From assembly GCF_001931485.1 (NCBI RefSeq), contig NZ_MSDV01000052.1, positions 116,982 through 180,981 of the forward strand: a DNA stretch of 64,000 nucleotides, read 5' to 3'. A program made the translations under genes and the position numbers. The notes below the pieces were generated by a model. That model did not search any database, was not told the DNA's origin, and was given only the letters and a program-made list of their open reading frames with translations. The DNA is from Burkholderia sp. SRS-W-2-2016 (GTDB lineage Bacteria > Pseudomonadota > Gammaproteobacteria > Burkholderiales > Burkholderiaceae). Shown in pieces: positions 9,760-18,218 of the stretch; within the stretch, counting starts at the first letter, position 1; each line of letters starts with the position of its first letter.

Positions 9760-10647
9760 TTACACGTTGGCGTTGCCGCGCAGACGCAGAAGAATCCCTT
9801 CGAGCGCATCGAGATCGCCGAAGTCCACCATCACCTGGCCACGACCGCGTCGGCCGAGCTTGATTTTGACCGTTGCCGACAGCAGGTCCGACAACTCCTC
9901 TTCGAGCCGCCGCGTATCGCGGCCGCCGTCCGGATTCGCGCGCGCCTTCACCGCGGGCGTCACCTTGGTGGTCATTGCCACCAGCTTTTCGGTCTCGCGC
10001 ACCGACAGGCGCTTATTGACGACCTGGTTGGCCAGCGTGATCTGCGTCGCCGCATCGACGGCGAGCAGCGCGCGAGCGTGCCCCATGTCGAGATCGCCGG
10101 CGAGCAGCATCGTTTGCACCGGTGCCGCGAGATTCAGCAGACGCAGCAGGTTCGACACCGCGCTGCGCGAACGCCCGACCGACTCCGCCGCCTGCTCATG
10201 CGTGAAATTGAATTCGTCGAGCAGGCGCTGGATACCCTGCGCTTCTTCGAGTGGATTCAGATCTTCGCGCTGGATGTTCTCGATCAGCGCCATCGCCGCG
10301 GCCGCCTGATCCGGCACATCCTTCACGAGGACCGGCACCTCGTCGAGTCCCGCCAGACGCGCCGCGCGAAAACGCCGTTCGCCCGCGATGATCTCGTAGC
10401 GATCCGCACCGATCGGACGGACCAGGATCGGCTGCATCAGTCCCTGCGCGCGGATGCTCGCCGCGAGCTCCTGCAGCGCGCCCTCGTCCATCCGGGTACG
10501 CGGCTGATATTTGCCCGCCTGCATCTTGCCGAGCGGCAGCACATTCGGCGCACCTTCGATCACGACCGCTTCGGTGATATCCGCGGTGCCGCCGAGCAAT
10601 GCCTCCAGACCGCGGCCCAATCCCTTCTTTCTTGCAACTGCGTTCAT
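9760..10647 (-). CDS. parB: Chromosome-partitioning protein ParB
   Basis: CTP-dependent DNA clamp that loads at parS and spreads, 295 aa, full length. The arginine-rich GERRFRAARLAG motif (89-100) and the ENIQREDLNPLEEA motif (123-136) form the CTP-binding fold. The helix-turn-helix FTHEQAAESVGRSRSAVSNLLRLL (about 148-171) reads parS. The C-terminal 45 residues are the dimerisation domain, ending in GDLDALEGILLRLRGN. It follows parA by 18 bp. Two perfect parS sites lie 2-4 kb away at 12735 and 14287. Confidence 0.98.
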   Translation of the reverse strand: MNAVARKKGLGRGLEALLGGTADITEAVVIEGAPNVLPLGKMQAGKYQPRTRMDEGALQELAASIRAQGLMQPILVRPIGADRYEIIAGERRFRAARLAGLDEVPVLVKDVPDQAAAAMALIENIQREDLNPLEEAQGIQRLLDEFNFTHEQAAESVGRSRSAVSNLLRLLNLAAPVQTMLLAGDLDMGHARALLAVDAATQITLANQVVNKRLSVRETEKLVAMTTKVTPAVKARANPDGGRDTRRLEEELSDLLSATVKIKLGRRGRGQVMVDFGDLDALEGILLRLRGNANV

Positions 10648-10665
10648 CGTGCTTCCTCGATCCGC

Positions 10666-11457
10666 TTAGGATGCCTGGGGCGCGTCGTTCAACGCGCGCA
10701 CCCGCTCAATCATTTCGGCGCCGAACTGCACGTACGCTTGCGCACCGCGCGATGCCCGGTCGAACACCACGCCCGGCAAACCGTAACTGGGTGCCTCGGC
10801 AAGCCGCACGTTACGCGGAATCACCACGTCGAACACCTTGTCGCCGAAATGCTCTTTCAACTGATCCGAGACCTGCTGTTGCAACGTGATGCGCGGATCG
10901 AACATCACGCGCAGCAGACCGATCACCTTCAGGTCGCGATTCAGGTTCGCGTGCACCTGCTTGATCGTATTGACGAGGTCGGACAGGCCTTCGAGCGCGA
11001 AGTATTCGCACTGCATCGGAATCACGACGCCATGCGCGGAGCACAAGCCGTTGAGCGTCAGCAGCGACAAAGCCGGCGGGCAATCGATCAGCACGAAATC
11101 GTATTCGTCTTCGACCGCCGCGAGCGCCGTTCGCAAAACCCGCTCGCGATTCTGCACGCTGACGAGTTCCACCTCGGCGCCGGCGAGTTCACGGTTCGCG
11201 GGCAGCACGTCATAACCGACCGCCTCCGGCCGCACGCGCGCGCCGGCCACGGAGACGTTGTCCACCAGCACTTCGTAGACGGTGTTCTCGCATTCGGCCT
11301 TGTCGATACCGCTGCCCATCGTGGCGTTGCCCTGCGGGTCCAAGTCGATGAGAAGGACTCGCTGTCCCTGCGCTGCCAGGCTTGCGGCCAGATTGACTGT
11401 GGTGGTCGTCTTGCCGACACCGCCCTTCTGGTTCGCAACGCAGAAGATTTTTGCCAT
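10666..11457 (-). CDS. parA: Chromosome-partitioning ATPase ParA
   Basis: Walker-type ATPase of the ParA/MinD family, 263 aa, which moves ParB-parS complexes along the nucleoid. The deviant Walker A KGGVGKTT is at residues 11-18, with signature LIDLDPQGNATMGSG and LIDCPPALSLLT. There is no N-terminal DNA-binding domain, so it is a chromosomal type Ib-like ParA rather than a P1-plasmid type. Cotranscription with rsmG (72-bp gap) and parB is likely. Confidence 0.98.
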   Translation of the reverse strand: MAKIFCVANQKGGVGKTTTTVNLAASLAAQGQRVLLIDLDPQGNATMGSGIDKAECENTVYEVLVDNVSVAGARVRPEAVGYDVLPANRELAGAEVELVSVQNRERVLRTALAAVEDEYDFVLIDCPPALSLLTLNGLCSAHGVVIPMQCEYFALEGLSDLVNTIKQVHANLNRDLKVIGLLRVMFDPRITLQQQVSDQLKEHFGDKVFDVVIPRNVRLAEAPSYGLPGVVFDRASRGAQAYVQFGAEMIERVRALNDAPQAS

Positions 11458-11529
11458 CGTTGGTGTGTCCCTTTTGCTGCTTGAATAAAGTGAAAATCGT
11501 TGGTGGTACTGCGCGGCCCTCGAAGGCCG

Positions 11530-12213
11530 TCAGCTTTCGGCGTCCACCCGCACCTTGATCAGATGGCGCTCCGCATCGAGCGACGGCACGTTCAGGCGAA
11601 TCACCTGTTCCACGTGGGCGCCCGCCGGCAAACGTTCGATCTCGCCGTCCGGCTGCACGCCTTTCATCGCCCAGATCGCGCCCTGCTCCGCAACCAGATG
11701 ACGGGCCAGTGTAACGAAATCCGTGAGTTCTGCGAATGCGCGCGAAACGATTACGTCGAACTTTGCCGGTACTTCGGCGCCGGGTTGCAGCGTCTCGACC
11801 CGGCCGGTCACGACCGACAGATTCGTCAGACCCAACTCCGCCTTGGCCTGCGCCTGGAACGCAGTCTTTTTGTGAACGATGTCGTTGGTCGTGATGGTCC
11901 AGTCGGGCAACACGATCGCCAGCACGATGCCCGGCATGCCACCGCCCGAACCGACGTCGAGTGCCGACGACGGCCCCAGCGGCGCCAGATGCGGAACGAT
12001 CGACAGCGAATCGAGGATGTGCTGGATCAGCATCTGGCGCGGATCGCGGATCGCCGTCAGGTTGTAGACCGCGTTCCACTTCGCCAGCAACGCGACGTAA
12101 TCGAGCAGCTTGCGCTGCTGCGCGTCGCTCAGTTCGAGCCCCAGCTCACGGATACCGTCCGCCAGCAGCAGCGCCAACGCCTGCTGGTCAATACCCCTCT
12201 GCCCTGCCGTCAT
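11530..12213 (-). CDS. rsmG: 16S rRNA (guanine527-N7)-methyltransferase RsmG
   Basis: Formerly GidB, 227 aa. It methylates G527 in the 530 loop of 16S rRNA using S-adenosylmethionine. The SAM-binding motif LDVGSGGGMPG is at 85-95. Family segments KWNAVYNLTAI (45-55) and HILDSL (65-70) are present. The start overlaps the mnmG stop by 4 bp, so translation is coupled. Confidence 0.97.
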   Translation of the reverse strand: MTAGQRGIDQQALALLLADGIRELGLELSDAQQRKLLDYVALLAKWNAVYNLTAIRDPRQMLIQHILDSLSIVPHLAPLGPSSALDVGSGGGMPGIVLAIVLPDWTITTNDIVHKKTAFQAQAKAELGLTNLSVVTGRVETLQPGAEVPAKFDVIVSRAFAELTDFVTLARHLVAEQGAIWAMKGVQPDGEIERLPAGAHVEQVIRLNVPSLDAERHLIKVRVDAES

Positions 12214-14168
12214 TGCACCACCGGCGTGTTGTCCGCGCTGGGTTCGGCGGGTTTCGACGGACGGCGGCCGAGGCCGCGCTTCAGATGAACCATCAGCAGC
12301 GAGATCGCCGCCGGCGTGATCCCCGCGATACGCGACGCCTGACCGATCGTCTCCGGCCGGAACTGCGTCAGCTTCTGGCGCGCCTCGAACGACAAGCCGC
12401 GCACTTCGGCATAGTCCAGCCCTTCCGGCAGACGGGTGTTCTCATGCGCCTCATTGCGCTCGATCTCGCCGGCCTGACGGTCGATATAGCCCTGATATTT
12501 GACGCCGATTTCGATCTGCTCCTTGATCTGCGCGAGCAGCACCGGGTCTTCCGCCAACGCTTCCGGTGCACCACACGCACCTGCGCGCAAACCGCACACG
12601 CCGTCGTAGCTGACACCCGGGCGGCGCAGCAGATCGGCGAGGCTGTATTCGTGATCGATCGGCTTGCCGAGCAACGCGGTCGCCTCGTCCGCGGGTAACG
12701 TCTTAGGATTGACCCACGTGGTACGCAACCGCTCTGTTTCACGTGAAACAGCGTCACGTTTACGGCTGAATGCATCCCAACGGGCGTCGTCGACCACGCC
12801 AAGCTCACGACCGATCTCGGTCAACCGCATATCCGCGTTGTCTTCGCGCAGGCTCAGGCGATACTCGGCGCGGCTCGTAAACATCCGGTACGGCTCCGAC
12901 ACACCGCGCGTGACCAGATCGTCGACCAGCACGCCCAGGTAAGCCTGATCGCGGCGCGGGCACCATGCGTCCTTGCCCTGCACGAACAGCCCCGCGTTGA
13001 TACCGGCCAGCAGGCCTTGTGCGGCCGCTTCTTCATAGCCGGTCGTGCCATTGATCTGCCCGGCGAAGAACAGCCCGCTGATCACCTTGGTTTCCAACGA
13101 TGCCTTCAGCCCACGCGGATCGAAGTAGTCATATTCGATCGCATAGCCCGGGCGCAGGATGTGCGCGTGCTCGAGGCCGCGCATCGAGCGCACGAGCGCC
13201 AGCTGCACGTCGAACGGCAGGCTGGTCGAAATCCCGTTCGGGTAGAACTCGTTCGTCGTCAGCCCTTCCGGTTCGAGGTAAATCTGATGCGATTCCTTCG
13301 ACGCGAAGCGATGAATCTTGTCTTCGATCGACGGGCAATAACGCGGCCCTACCCCTTCGATCACGCCCGTATACATCGGCGAACGGTCGAGACCGCCGCG
13401 AATGATGTCGTGCGTTTGCTGATTGGTATGCGTAACCCAGCAAGGAATCTGACGCGGATGCTGCTCGACGCGGCCAAGGAACGAGAACACCGGTACCGGA
13501 TCGAGGTCGCCCGGCTGCTCTTCGAGCTGCGAAAAGTCGATCGTACGGCCATCGATACGCGGCGGCGTCCCGGTCTTCAGCCGGCCCTGCGGCAGCTTCA
13601 GCTCCTTCAGACGCGCGGACAGTGACACCGCGGCGGGATCGCCCGCGCGGCCGCCCGTGTAGTTGTTCAAACCCACGTGGATCTTGCCGTCGAGGAACGT
13701 GCCGGCGGTCAGTACCACCGCACGCGAGCGGAAGCTAAGGCCGACCTGCGTGACAGCGCCGACCACCCGATCACCTTCGACGATCAGATCGTCGACCGCT
13801 TGCTGGAACAGCCAGAGGTTCGGCTGGTTCTCCAGCCGATGGCGGATCGCCGCCTTGTACAGCACCCGGTCCGCCTGAGCGCGCGTCGCGCGGACCGCCG
13901 GCCCCTTCGACGAATTCAGGATACGGAACTGGATGCCGCTTTCATCGGTGGCGGCCGCCATGGCGCCGCCGAGCGCATCGACTTCCTTGACCAGATGGCC
14001 TTTGCCAATACCGCCAATCGACGGATTGCAGCTCATCTGGCCGAGGGTTTCGATGTTGTGGGTCAGCAGCAAGGTCTTGTTGCCCATGCGCGCCGACGCC
14101 AAAGCGGCTTCGGTGCCGGCATGACCGCCGCCAACGACGATTACGTCAAATTCTGAGGGAAAAAGCAT
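12210..14168 (-). CDS. mnmG: tRNA uridine-5-carboxymethylaminomethyl modification enzyme MnmG
   Basis: FAD enzyme formerly called GidA, 652 aa, which with MnmE installs the cmnm5 group on U34 of several tRNAs. The dinucleotide-binding motif VVGGGHAGTEAALA starts near residue 11, followed by SCNPSIGGIGKGHLV, the GidA signature. The gene carries a perfect parS site in its coding sequence (12735-12750). mnmE is not in the window, but mnmC, which acts later in the same tRNA pathway, is at 44.4-46.4 kb. The last 20 residues are a proline/serine-rich tail. Confidence 0.98.
   Translation of the reverse strand: MLFPSEFDVIVVGGGHAGTEAALASARMGNKTLLLTHNIETLGQMSCNPSIGGIGKGHLVKEVDALGGAMAAATDESGIQFRILNSSKGPAVRATRAQADRVLYKAAIRHRLENQPNLWLFQQAVDDLIVEGDRVVGAVTQVGLSFRSRAVVLTAGTFLDGKIHVGLNNYTGGRAGDPAAVSLSARLKELKLPQGRLKTGTPPRIDGRTIDFSQLEEQPGDLDPVPVFSFLGRVEQHPRQIPCWVTHTNQQTHDIIRGGLDRSPMYTGVIEGVGPRYCPSIEDKIHRFASKESHQIYLEPEGLTTNEFYPNGISTSLPFDVQLALVRSMRGLEHAHILRPGYAIEYDYFDPRGLKASLETKVISGLFFAGQINGTTGYEEAAAQGLLAGINAGLFVQGKDAWCPRRDQAYLGVLVDDLVTRGVSEPYRMFTSRAEYRLSLREDNADMRLTEIGRELGVVDDARWDAFSRKRDAVSRETERLRTTWVNPKTLPADEATALLGKPIDHEYSLADLLRRPGVSYDGVCGLRAGACGAPEALAEDPVLLAQIKEQIEIGVKYQGYIDRQAGEIERNEAHENTRLPEGLDYAEVRGLSFEARQKLTQFRPETIGQASRIAGITPAAISLLMVHLKRGLGRRPSKPAEPSADNTPVVQ
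12735..12750. other. parS: parS site inside mnmG
   Basis: TGTTTCACGTGAAACA, a perfect 16-bp palindrome identical to the widely conserved bacterial parS consensus. It lies about 2.1 kb upstream of parB in the mnmG reading frame, so it is constrained both as protein code and as ParB site. Confidence 0.95.
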
Positions 14169-14223
14169 CGCGAGATCTCACGCCAGATCGTCGCGTGAGC
14201 CTTCAAAGGAAAAGTATGGGCGA

Positions 14224-14251
14224 ATTATAGCGGGTTCAGTTTCGGCCCGAA
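14224..14251 (-). promoter_or_regulatory. Possible promoter of mnmG-rsmG-parAB
   Basis: A perfect minus-strand TATAAT (14229-14224) lies 55 bp before the mnmG start. The best -35 is only TTCGGG (14251-14246) at 16 bp spacing, so the promoter is plausible but weak or activator-dependent. Confidence 0.45.
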
Positions 14252-14274
14252 TTCCGTCGGAACGGTGAAACAAG

Positions 14275-14310
14275 AAAAAAGCGGTGTGTTTCACGTGAAA
14301 CACACCGCTT
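14275..14310 (-). terminator. Terminator of the liv operon built on a parS palindrome
   Basis: A perfect 32-bp palindrome (14279-14310) is followed on the minus strand by TTTTTT, the complement of the A run at 14275-14280. It lies 46 bp after the livF stop. The inner 16 bp are parS; the outer 8-bp arms (AAGCGGTG / CACCGCTT) lengthen the stem. An RNA copy would be a 16-bp stem with no obvious loop, so the centre must open to form one. Confidence 0.75.
14287..14302. other. parS: parS site between mnmG and livF
   Basis: Second perfect TGTTTCACGTGAAACA. It lies in the 187-bp gap upstream of mnmG, about 35 bp from the -35 region of the putative mnmG promoter, and inside the liv terminator palindrome. 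Confidence 0.95.
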
Positions 14311-14355
14311 CTAAAGACCGCCGGTATCCGAAAAGGTGCCGGACCCAGCCCCGAG

Positions 14356-15132
14356 CTACGCGACTTTTTTCGCTAGCCCGAGATACGTTTCGATCACGCG
14401 AGGATTCTGCGCGAGGTCAGCCGCCTGCCCTTCCAGCGCCAACTCGCCGGTTTCGAGCACGTAGCCGTAGTCGGAGATTTGCAGCGCGGCGCGCGCGTTC
14501 TGCTCGATCAGCAGCGTCGCGACTCCCGTCTGTCGCAGCGCGCTGATGATATGGAAGATCTCCTTCACGATCAGCGGCGCGAGACCAAGGCTCGGTTCGT
14601 CAAGCATCAGCAGATCGGGTTTGCCCATCAGCGCGCGGCCGACCGCGAGCATCTGCCGCTCACCGCCAGACAACGTGCCGGCCGCCTGCTTGCGGCGCTC
14701 CTTCAAGCGTGGAAACAACCCGAACACCGGTTCGAGCTGATCGAGGAAGTTACGCTCCCCTGCCCGCTTGCGCCGGTAAGCGCCGAGCACGAGATTGTCT
14801 TCGACCGTCATCGACGCAAACAGCTCGCGCTTTTCCGGCACCAGGCACATGCCGAGCGCGACGCGCTTTTCGACCGGCACCGCGCTGACGTCGTCGCCCT
14901 GGTAAACAACCTCACCTTTCGCGTGACCGGTGGTCGGCAACGCACCCATGATTGCGTTCAGCAGCGTCGATTTACCCGCGCCGTTCGGCCCGATCACCGA
15001 CACGATCTGCCCGGCCCGCACCTTGATCGCCGCGTTGTGCAGCGCTTCGACCTTGCCGTAGCGAACCGACAAGCCGTTCACTTCGAGAATCGGCGCGGCC
15101 GCCGCCACGCCCGTCGTCATCGTGTTGTTCAT
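14356..15132 (-). CDS. livF: Branched-chain amino acid ABC transporter, ATP-binding protein LivF
   Basis: ATPase subunit of a Liv/HAAT-family importer, 258 aa. Walker A GPNGAGKST is at 48-56, the ABC signature LSGGERQ at 154-160 and Walker B LLMLDEP at 174-180. The start overlaps the stop of the LivM-LivG fusion (TAATG). Its partner ATPase is the C-terminal half of that fusion. The substrate is inferred from the family only. Confidence 0.94.
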   Translation of the reverse strand: MNNTMTTGVAAAAPILEVNGLSVRYGKVEALHNAAIKVRAGQIVSVIGPNGAGKSTLLNAIMGALPTTGHAKGEVVYQGDDVSAVPVEKRVALGMCLVPEKRELFASMTVEDNLVLGAYRRKRAGERNFLDQLEPVFGLFPRLKERRKQAAGTLSGGERQMLAVGRALMGKPDLLMLDEPSLGLAPLIVKEIFHIISALRQTGVATLLIEQNARAALQISDYGYVLETGELALEGQAADLAQNPRVIETYLGLAKKVA

Positions 15133-16916
15133 TAATCCACCCCACCCAGATACGCTTCGAGCACCGCTGGGTCCTGCTGGACCTCCTGCGGCAAACCTTC
15201 GGCGATCCGCGTGCCGAATTCCATCACCACCAGCCGGTCGGTCAGATTCATCACGAAATCCATGTCGTGTTCGACCAGCAGGATGCTCATTCCTTCCGCC
15301 TTCAGGCGCCGCAACAGATCAGCCAGTTGCAGCTTCTCCTGATAACGCAGACCGGCCGCCGGTTCGTCGAGCAATAGCAGAGTCGGATCGCAGCACAGTG
15401 CGCGGGCGATTTCGAGAATCCGCTGCTGCCCGAGCGCGAGGCTGCCCGCTTCGTCGTACATATGCTGTTCGAGCCCGACGCGACGAATCTGCCGCGCGGC
15501 CTCGGCCATCAGCCGCGCCTCTTCCGCGCTGTTCAGGCGCGCAACGCTGCGCCACACGCCCGCATGGCCACGCAGATGCGCGCCGATCGCGACGTTCTCG
15601 AGCACCGTCATGCCGGGCAGCAGCTTCACATGCTGGAAGGTCCGGCCGATCCCGCGCTTGACGATTTCACGTGAACTGAGCGAATCGATCCGCTCGCCGC
15701 GGAACGTGATCTCACCGCTGGTCGCCTGCAATACCCCGGTGACGAGGTTGAACGTGGTCGACTTGCCCGCGCCGTTCGGCCCGATCAGCCCGATGATCTG
15801 CCCCGCTTTCACCTCGAAGCTCACGTCGTTCACCGCGACGAGCCCGCCGAACTGCTTGCGCGCCTTGTTAACCGTCAGCAGATCCTCGCCGGCCTGCGGC
15901 TTGTTGCGCTGCGGCAAAGGCTCCGCGTGATCGGCCAGATGCGCGCGCGGCCCACGCGGGAAAAAGCGCGCGACGAACGGCCAGACGCCCTGCCTCGCGT
16001 ATTGCAGCAGCAGCACCATCACGATGCCGAACACGATGATCTCGAAATTGCCGTTTTCGCCGAGCAGCTTCGGCAGCAGCGTTTGCAGATAGTCCTGCAG
16101 CACGGTCAGGATCGCCGCGCCGAGCACCGCGCCCCACACGTGCGAGACGCCGCCCACCACCGCCATGAACAGAAATTCGATGCCGTGATTCAAGCCGAAC
16201 GGCGTCGGATTCACCGCGCGTTGCAGATGCGCGTACAGAAAGCCCGACACGGACGCCAGCACCGCCGCGTAGACGAAGATCACCACGCGCATCCAGCCGG
16301 TATTCACGCCCATCGCCTCCGCCATCAGGCCGCCGCCGCGCAGCGCGCGAATCGCCCTCCCCGGCCGGCTATTAAGCAGGTTCTGAACGGAGATAACCGC
16401 GCCGAGCACGACCAGCCAGATCAGGTAATAGATATGGCGACCGGACTCGAGGTTTATCCCGAAAACATTCAGTACCGGAATACCGTTGATGCCGTCGTAC
16501 TTGCCGAGCATTTCGAGATTGCCGAACAGATAGAACAGCGCGAGCCCCCATGCGATCGTGCCGAGCGGCAGGAAGTGGCCGGACAGCCGCATCGTCACGA
16601 GGCCGAGCATCAGCGCGATCAACGCGGTGACGATCACGCCCGCGATCAGCGCGAGCCACGGCGACACACCGTAGCTCGTCGTCAGATACGCGGTCGCATA
16701 CGCGCCGATGCCGACGAACGCCGCCTGCCCGAAGCTCGTCATCCCGCCGATGCCGGTCAGCAGCACGAGGCCGATCGCGACGATCGAATAGAGGCCGATG
16801 TAGTTCAGCAGCGTGACCCAGTACTCGGGCACCCGCAGCGGCTGCGGCAGCACCGGCAACGCGAACAGCACCACGAGGAACAACCAGAAGAACTTCTTTT
16901 GCATGATCCGTTTCAT
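15132..16916 (-). CDS. Fused ABC permease-ATPase (LivM-LivG)
   Basis: 594-aa protein joining two subunits that are often separate. Residues about 1-315 are a LivM-type permease with 8-9 hydrophobic segments and the family motif GIGGMTSFGQAAFVGIGAY. After a hydrophilic linker (about 320-345) the rest is a LivG-type ATPase with Walker A GPNGAGKST at about 379-387, signature LALGQQRILEIARAL and Walker B TLLLLDEPAAG. The start is the ATG at 16916, preceded by GAGGAG; an ATG nine codons earlier overlaps livH. The frame is continuous, so this is a real fusion and not a read-through of two genes. Such fusions are known in proteobacterial Liv systems. Confidence 0.93.
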   Translation of the reverse strand: MKRIMQKKFFWLFLVVLFALPVLPQPLRVPEYWVTLLNYIGLYSIVAIGLVLLTGIGGMTSFGQAAFVGIGAYATAYLTTSYGVSPWLALIAGVIVTALIALMLGLVTMRLSGHFLPLGTIAWGLALFYLFGNLEMLGKYDGINGIPVLNVFGINLESGRHIYYLIWLVVLGAVISVQNLLNSRPGRAIRALRGGGLMAEAMGVNTGWMRVVIFVYAAVLASVSGFLYAHLQRAVNPTPFGLNHGIEFLFMAVVGGVSHVWGAVLGAAILTVLQDYLQTLLPKLLGENGNFEIIVFGIVMVLLLQYARQGVWPFVARFFPRGPRAHLADHAEPLPQRNKPQAGEDLLTVNKARKQFGGLVAVNDVSFEVKAGQIIGLIGPNGAGKSTTFNLVTGVLQATSGEITFRGERIDSLSSREIVKRGIGRTFQHVKLLPGMTVLENVAIGAHLRGHAGVWRSVARLNSAEEARLMAEAARQIRRVGLEQHMYDEAGSLALGQQRILEIARALCCDPTLLLLDEPAAGLRYQEKLQLADLLRRLKAEGMSILLVEHDMDFVMNLTDRLVVMEFGTRIAEGLPQEVQQDPAVLEAYLGGVD

Positions 16917-16920
16917 CGCG

Positions 16921-17976
16921 TCACTCCTCTTCCTCTTCGGCATGCGGGCTCGCGAGACTGCGCCACAACAGCACCGGGATGATTAGCGTGAACACGATCA
17001 CTTCCTTATAAGCACTGGCCCAGAACGACGAATACGACTCCAGCAGCCCGACCAGAATCGAGCCGGCGGCCGCGAGCGGATAGCTGACCAGACCGCCGAT
17101 GATCGCGCCGACGAATCCCTTCAGGCCGATCAGGAAGCCCGAGTCGTAGTAGATGGTGGTGAGCGGCGCGACGAGGATCCCGCACAGCGCGCCGAGGCCC
17201 GCCGCGAGTGTGAACGCGAGGCGCCCCGCCTGGGTCGTGCCGATACCGACAAGGCGCGCGCCGAGCCGGTTCACCGAGGTCGCGCGCAACGCCTTGCCGG
17301 AGATCGAGCGATCGAAGTACAGATACAGCGCGCCGATCAGCACGACCGCGGTGCCGATCACCCACAGACTCTGGCCGGAGATCGTCAGACTGCCGATGTT
17401 GAAGGTCGCATCCGAGAACGCGTTGGTGCGCGAGCCTTCCGCGCCGAACATCACGAGCCCGAGGCCGACCATCGCGAAGTGCACCGCGACCGCGACGATC
17501 AGCAACAGCAGCGTGGTCGCCTCCGCGATCGGCTCGTACGCGAGCCGGTACACGAACGGGCCCATCGGAATCACGATCAGCAGCGTCAGCGCGATCTGCA
17601 CGATCATCGGCAGCGGCTGCATGAAGATGCCGCGCGTGAGCGCGTAGACCGCGATCGGAAACAGCAGGTATTTACCCGCCAGTACCGGCAGCGTGCGCGC
17701 CGCGTAACGGCGCCGCTCCGCGTGCCGCAGCACCGCCGCCGTCTCGACGACGAAGCAGGCCGCGCCCATCGCCATCAGCAGCCAGCAGGTGGCTGGAAAC
17801 TTCTGCGTCTGCAGTGCGGCGAGCGTTAGCGCGCCGTACGAAACAAACTCCCCCTGCGGGATGAAAATCACCCGCGTCACGGAGAACACCAGCACCAGCG
17901 CAAGCGCGAGCAGCGCATAGATCGCGCCGGTGGTGATGCCGTCCTGCGCGAGGATCGCCGCAATTGATAGATCCAT
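16921..17976 (-). CDS. livH: Branched-chain amino acid ABC transporter, permease LivH
   Basis: Integral membrane permease, 351 aa, from the ATG at 17976 (MDLSIAAILAQDGITTGAIYALLALALVLVF), preceded by GAGGAAGT. The frame extends to 18120, but the extra 48 residues are arginine-rich and have no signal or membrane segment. About 8-9 hydrophobic segments are seen. It is longer than the usual LivH of about 300 aa because of a central insertion with extra hydrophobic segments (AAVLRHAERRRYAARTLPVL, then YLLFPIAVYALTRGIF). It is followed directly by the fusion gene. Confidence 0.92.
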   Translation of the reverse strand: MDLSIAAILAQDGITTGAIYALLALALVLVFSVTRVIFIPQGEFVSYGALTLAALQTQKFPATCWLLMAMGAACFVVETAAVLRHAERRRYAARTLPVLAGKYLLFPIAVYALTRGIFMQPLPMIVQIALTLLIVIPMGPFVYRLAYEPIAEATTLLLLIVAVAVHFAMVGLGLVMFGAEGSRTNAFSDATFNIGSLTISGQSLWVIGTAVVLIGALYLYFDRSISGKALRATSVNRLGARLVGIGTTQAGRLAFTLAAGLGALCGILVAPLTTIYYDSGFLIGLKGFVGAIIGGLVSYPLAAAGSILVGLLESYSSFWASAYKEVIVFTLIIPVLLWRSLASPHAEEEEE

Positions 17977-18218
17977 ACTTCCTCGTCCTGAAGCGTCGAA
18001 ATCGAAAACCGGGAAACGGTCGTGACGGTGCGGCCGGGTGGCCGTCCATCGACCCGCAATGCTGAAAAGGCAACCGCCGCGCCGTGTTCCGGCGCGGCGG
18101 TCGATGCCATTGTCGTTCAAGCCAATGGCAATGCGGCGTCAGGCACCGCGAGAATGCGCGAGAGGCGCGTACCGCTTGTTGTTTGTTATCGCTGGCTGAC
18201 TGCTACGGTCTGTGCCGT

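Noticed and set aside
15663..15678. parS-like TTTCACGTGAAC in the LivM-LivG gene
   Set aside because: Only the CACGTG core and short arms match; five of the 16 consensus positions are wrong.
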